A stretch of DNA of 17,869 nt from Deltaproteobacteria bacterium (lineage in GTDB: Bacteria > Desulfobacterota > Desulfobacteria > Desulfobacterales > UBA11574). Under the pieces are notes generated by a model. The model ran no database searches, was not told the origin of the DNA, and saw only the letters and a program-made list of their open reading frames with translations. The position numbers and the translations under genes were made by a program. The stretch is from contig JAFDBA010000023.1 in the NCBI GenBank assembly GCA_019313505.1, forward strand, positions 1-17,869. Reading direction: 5' to 3'. This document shows positions 14,970 through 17,869 of this stretch, in pieces (position 1 is the first letter of the stretch; each line of letters starts with the position of its first letter).

Positions 14970-15001
14970 TTTCGCGCTTTCGTACTTTCGCGTTTTCGTG
15001 A
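14970..15001 (-). repeat. Right 8-bp repeat array of the GxxExxY cassette
   Basis: Read on the minus strand this gives TCACGAAA, ACGCGAAA, GTACGAAA, GCGCGAAA: again exactly four 8-bp units of type NN(A/G)CGAAA, starting at the outer edge with the same TCACGAAA as the left array. The two arrays thus form inverted termini of a 522-bp unit (14480-15001). Confidence 0.85.
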
Positions 15002-15172
15002 TGGTTCTTCCTTAAGGCCGGTTGATCATCAGCAATTAACATACGAATATCAAAGGCAAGTCGGGGTGTCAATCGCCATTTTTCACACAACTTTCACCAG
15101 ACCATGGGAAAAATTTTGCTTTAGATTTCGGTTTCGGTCGACCTTTCAAAAATTATTTTAATATTATGGTTT

Positions 15173-16570
15173 TTAGTTTAAAGGCAACCTTACCGTAAGC
15201 GTTGTACCTTTTATTTTGTTTCTTGTGGCTGAAATTGATCCCCCATGAACATCCACGATCCTTTTGCATATATGCAGACCCAGCCCTGCACCACGATCAT
15301 CGCCTGACCGTGACGGATCAACCTGATAAAAACGTTTAAATATGTTCTCAAAGTCGCTTTCAGGAATGCCGATGCCGCTGTCAGTAACCTTCAACTCCAC
15401 TTCATGGCTGTGCTCGATTAAAGACAGGATTATGGATTCGTTCTCAGGAGTAAACTTTACCGCATTATCCATAAGGTTGCTCAATAGCTGAAGAATCTTG
15501 TGCCTGTCCACAGAAGCAAATACAGTATCACACCGTTCAATGACAAAATGAATATTTTTTTCCTGTGCCATGGGCAGAAAAAAATCATGCATCTCCCCTA
15601 ATAACCCGGCAAGATTTATGCGGCTGAGTTTAAGATCATATTTCTTTGCGTCAAAACGGGAAATAAGAAAAAGATCATTAACCATTTTTATCAAATCATC
15701 AATCCGCTCAAGACAGTTGTGCAGGGTTTCCCGATAATCGGCCGCATCTCTTTTGCGTGAAACAGCAACTTCAATCTCACCCTTGACAGCGGAAAGCGGA
15801 TTTCGCAGTTCATGGGAAACATCTGCAGTAAACTGTCTGATTTCAGTAAATGAACTCTCGATATTATCCAGCATAAAGTTAATGGTAATCGTCAGGTCCC
15901 TGATTTCATCCTGACCAGGAGGCAAAGGAAGTCTTTCCACAAGATTCTGCGAAGTTATTTTTCTTGTAACAGCGGTTATATTCCGTAAAATTTTCCTGGG
16001 CTTTTGTGAAATATACATTCCACAGCAAATACTCAGTAAAAAAACCACGGGAATTGCGCTGAAAATGTTTTGAAGGGAAGTGTTAAGAATTTTATCAGAC
16101 CGCATTGTGTTTATAGCCAGTTGAGCGACAAACGGCCCCTTATTTTTAAAGGTAAACCTTGTTTCATAAATGCGATAGCGTTTTTTTTTCCTGTAATCTA
16201 CTGTAACGGTGAAGTGTTCTCTTTGTTTTATGCCTTTAGATAAAATTGTTGAAAAATTTTCTGACTCATATAAAGAGATCCCGTCAGAAGCCATGACTCT
16301 GAAAAAAACCGGATAAAATACCCGGTAAGATATGTCTTCAAAAAACATGTTGCATCCCTTTACTATGTGATTGTCTGCCTCAATCTCTAAAATTAATTCT
16401 TTTGCCTCATCTATGAGCATTCTGTCTATCTGTTTTAAAAGACTATGCTGAAGCCTGTAATAAAAAAATGAGGAAAGTACCAGTGAAATCAAGAGAAGTG
16501 CAAACGTATAGAAAACAGTAAGTTTAACATCAAACCGGCTAAAATATTTAATCTTCAGTTTTGATAACAT
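15173..16570 (-). CDS. Membrane sensor histidine kinase (CusS/heavy-metal or QseC-like)
   Basis: 465 aa. First membrane segment at about 17-38, a periplasmic domain of roughly 130 residues, and a second membrane segment at about 172-187. A HAMP-type linker (about 188-243) follows, then the dimerisation domain with phospho-acceptor H253 in ADVSHELRNPL. The ATPase domain has the N box (N369 in NLMDNAVKFTPEN), DSGIGIP at 397-403 and GAGLGL at 427-432. All catalytic motifs are intact. The gene overlaps the response regulator gene by 23 bp, the usual arrangement for a cognate pair. The architecture resembles CusS/CopS and QseC/PmrB kinases; the signal cannot be read from the periplasmic domain. 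Putative targets are the divergent PAP2 gene and its own promoter region (inference). Confidence 0.92.
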   Translation of the reverse strand: MLSKLKIKYFSRFDVKLTVFYTFALLLISLVLSSFFYYRLQHSLLKQIDRMLIDEAKELILEIEADNHIVKGCNMFFEDISYRVFYPVFFRVMASDGISLYESENFSTILSKGIKQREHFTVTVDYRKKKRYRIYETRFTFKNKGPFVAQLAINTMRSDKILNTSLQNIFSAIPVVFLLSICCGMYISQKPRKILRNITAVTRKITSQNLVERLPLPPGQDEIRDLTITINFMLDNIESSFTEIRQFTADVSHELRNPLSAVKGEIEVAVSRKRDAADYRETLHNCLERIDDLIKMVNDLFLISRFDAKKYDLKLSRINLAGLLGEMHDFFLPMAQEKNIHFVIERCDTVFASVDRHKILQLLSNLMDNAVKFTPENESIILSLIEHSHEVELKVTDSGIGIPESDFENIFKRFYQVDPSRSGDDRGAGLGLHICKRIVDVHGGSISATRNKIKGTTLTVRLPLN

Positions 16571-17225
16571 AGCCTACCCCTCTGACCGTATGTATCAATT
16601 TTGTGCTGAAATCTTTATCCACCTTTGCCCGAAGTCTGTTCACATGCACTTCAATAATATTGCTCTGTGTGTCAAAATCATAACCCCAGACACGGTCAAG
16701 TATCATCGTTTTTGTGAGTATCTGCCCTGTATTACGCATCATATATTCAAGAAGCTGAAATTCCTTGGCGGTAAGCTCGATTATCTTGTCGTTACGCCGG
16801 GCCTTCCGTGTAACACGATCTAAAACAAGATCTGCGATGATCAGCTTCTGCATTTGGTCGCTTGTCTGTCCACGCCGCAGCACCGCCCTGACCCTTGCCA
16901 GAAGCTCTGCAAAAGCAAAGGGCTTGACCAGGTAGTCGTCTGCTCCCAGGTCAAGACCATGTATAATATCCTCCTTTTCATCTTTTGCAGTAAGAAAAAG
17001 CACAGGGGTTGACACTCCTTTTTGTCTGATAGCTTTAAGAACTTCAAAGCCGTTGATTTCAGGAAGCATCACATCCAGGATTATCAAATCATAGATTTCA
17101 GTGGTTGCCATGAACAGCCCCTCTTCGCCTCCGGATACGGCATCCGCCATAAAACCTTCTTCCGAAAGCCCTTTTTTAATAAAACGCGCTGTTCCTTTAT
17201 CATCCTCCACAACAAGAATTCGCAT
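16548..17225 (-). CDS. OmpR/PhoB-family response regulator
   Basis: 225 aa. The receiver domain has the acidic pair D8/D9, phospho-acceptor D51 in IILDVMLPEING, T79 and K101 in LVKPF. The C-terminal winged helix shows LTAKEFQLLEYMMRN, then ILTKTMILDRVWG and VDVHVNRLR-type residues up to HTVRGVGYVI, as in CusR/CopR/QseB. AAGGAG stands 9 nt before the ATG. It is co-transcribed with the kinase, which starts within its 3' end. It should bind direct-repeat sites as a dimer, plausibly in the 278-bp gap upstream that it shares with the divergent PAP2 gene. Confidence 0.94.
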   Translation of the reverse strand: MRILVVEDDKGTARFIKKGLSEEGFMADAVSGGEEGLFMATTEIYDLIILDVMLPEINGFEVLKAIRQKGVSTPVLFLTAKDEKEDIIHGLDLGADDYLVKPFAFAELLARVRAVLRRGQTSDQMQKLIIADLVLDRVTRKARRNDKIIELTAKEFQLLEYMMRNTGQILTKTMILDRVWGYDFDTQSNIIEVHVNRLRAKVDKDFSTKLIHTVRGVGYVIKTED

Positions 17226-17242
17226 GGATGAATCTCCTTATT

Positions 17243-17252
17243 GTTGATCAAC
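17243..17252. promoter_or_regulatory. Short palindrome near the response regulator start
   Basis: GTTGATCAAC is a perfect 10-bp palindrome lying immediately upstream of the response regulator ribosome binding site. It may be a regulatory site, but a 10-bp palindrome is also expected by chance. Confidence 0.2.
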
Positions 17253-17399
17253 TTTGTTGTTAGAGCTGTTATGGAATTATGTATTCAATAACAAGCATCC
17301 GTTCAGTACTTTTCAAACTGTGTTGTAATACATACAGTCCCTTGTCGGTTTGAGCCGTAACTTTGCTTATTATATATGCCAAAAAGATGATTTTAAAAG

Positions 17400-17424
17400 T
17401 TAAAAAAAATTAATCTTTTTTTAA
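17400..17424. promoter_or_regulatory. AT-rich inverted repeat in the divergent promoter region
   Basis: TTAAAAAAA and its exact reverse complement TTTTTTTAA flank seven bases (ATTAATC). It lies about 80 bp before the PAP2 start in the gap between the divergent two-component and PAP2 genes, a fitting position for an UP element, intrinsic bend or binding site. Confidence 0.35.
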
Positions 17425-17503
17425 TGTTACTGTCATCTTTATCTTTTAAGAATACAACAGTGAACGCTCCTACGTCAAACGGCTTATTTGCAGAATTATA
17501 TTT

Positions 17504-17869
17504 ATGAAAGGTAACAAACAATTCCTAATTCATTTAGCTGTTCCGTTTTTTGTTGGGTCTTTGGCCATATTGTCTGAATATTCAGGGCTCGATGTATTAA
17601 TAGAAAGCTATTTTTTCAATTCGCAAACAGCTAATTGGCCTTATAAATCATTATTTATTACAAGTGAAATATTGCACACAGGGGGTAGAGACCTTATTGT
17701 GCTCTTGGCAGCGTTCAATATTATAGCTATCATTATGTCTTTTTTTGTTAAATCCATGCGGCCTTATCGTAAGCACTTACTGTTTGTGTTGATAGCCTCG
17801 GCCACCGGACTATTGATCGTAAATATCTTAAAAAATACAACTCATATATATACACCTTGGAGTTTAAAT
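17504..17869 (+). CDS. PAP2-family membrane phosphatase, N-terminal part (cut by window edge)
   Basis: 122 codons are visible. The protein starts MKGNKQFLIHLAVPFFVGSL, a membrane segment, followed by a loop with FFN and NWPYKS, and then two further membrane segments around IVLLAAFNIIAIIMSFFV and LLFVLIASATGLLIV. The window ends at LKNTTHIYTPWSLN. Its Lys-Asn-Thr-Thr stretch matches the start of the PAP2 active-site region (K-x6-RP type, here near KNTTHIYTPW). Such enzymes dephosphorylate lipid or isoprenoid phosphates in the inner membrane and include lipid A and undecaprenyl-pyrophosphate phosphatases. The ribosome binding site before ATG 17504 is weak. It diverges from the two-component system and may be under its control. 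Confidence 0.75.
   Translation, partial: MKGNKQFLIHLAVPFFVGSLAILSEYSGLDVLIESYFFNSQTANWPYKSLFITSEILHTGGRDLIVLLAAFNIIAIIMSFFVKSMRPYRKHLLFVLIASATGLLIVNILKNTTHIYTPWSLN

Noticed and set aside
14480..15001. CRISPR or toxin-antitoxin reading of the repeat-flanked gene
   Set aside because: The 8-bp units have no spacers, there is no second partner gene, and the protein matches the GxxExxY family instead.

Overview
The window looks like a chromosomal piece of a Gram-negative, probably anaerobic sulfate-reducer-type bacterium (Desulfobacterota, formerly Deltaproteobacteria). This is an inference from three things: the outer-membrane porin style, the GxxExxY protein, and the kinds of dispersed intergenic repeats. 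No rRNA or other phylogenetic marker is present to prove it.

Positions 1-10336 hold a cell-surface glycan locus read entirely on the minus strand. In transcription order it carries: a broken phospholipase D-like gene; a surface carbohydrate biosynthesis gene; a scar of gene fragments; a long ORF joining a PAPS-type sulfotransferase to a PLD-like module; a Gfo/Idh/MocA oxidoreductase; a NeuB-type nonulosonic acid synthase carrying a C-terminal cupin; a HAD phosphatase; a SAM methyltransferase; a NeuA-type CMP-sugar cytidylyltransferase; and a second surface carbohydrate biosynthesis gene cut by the window edge. Close spacing (ATGA and TAATG overlaps, gaps of 7 to about 130 bp) suggests one operon. 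The likely job is to make, activate (CMP-), methylate and sulfate an acidic nonulosonic-type sugar for a surface polymer. The locus is visibly duplicated and decayed. Three kinds of segment (PLD-like, surface carbohydrate, oxidoreductase 5' end) each occur twice in the same relative orientation.

Positions 10337-11404 are a 1.07 kb non-coding stretch between the glycan locus and a plus-strand porin gene. It holds a perfect 22-bp palindrome, several short direct repeats, an AT-rich block with ACACAATAT repeats, a sigma70-like promoter, a 146-bp MITE-like inverted-repeat element lying inside the predicted leader, a further hairpin, and a consensus Shine-Dalgarno sequence with no start codon.

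Positions 11405-12511 encode the porin. It is followed by a strong bidirectional terminator and a dispersed hairpin repeat. Facing it on the minus strand is an exported protein with a TolB/FlgO-like N-terminus and five FG-GAP/VCBS-type calcium-binding repeats. Just upstream of that gene sits a compact 522-bp cassette: a GxxExxY-family gene bounded on each side by four 8-bp units in inverted orientation. This looks like a small uncharacterised mobile unit.

Positions 15173-17225 encode an OmpR-type response regulator and a membrane histidine kinase (overlapping genes). They are divergent from a PAP2-family membrane phosphatase that runs off the right end. The pairing suggests, but does not show, envelope-stress or lipid-modification control.
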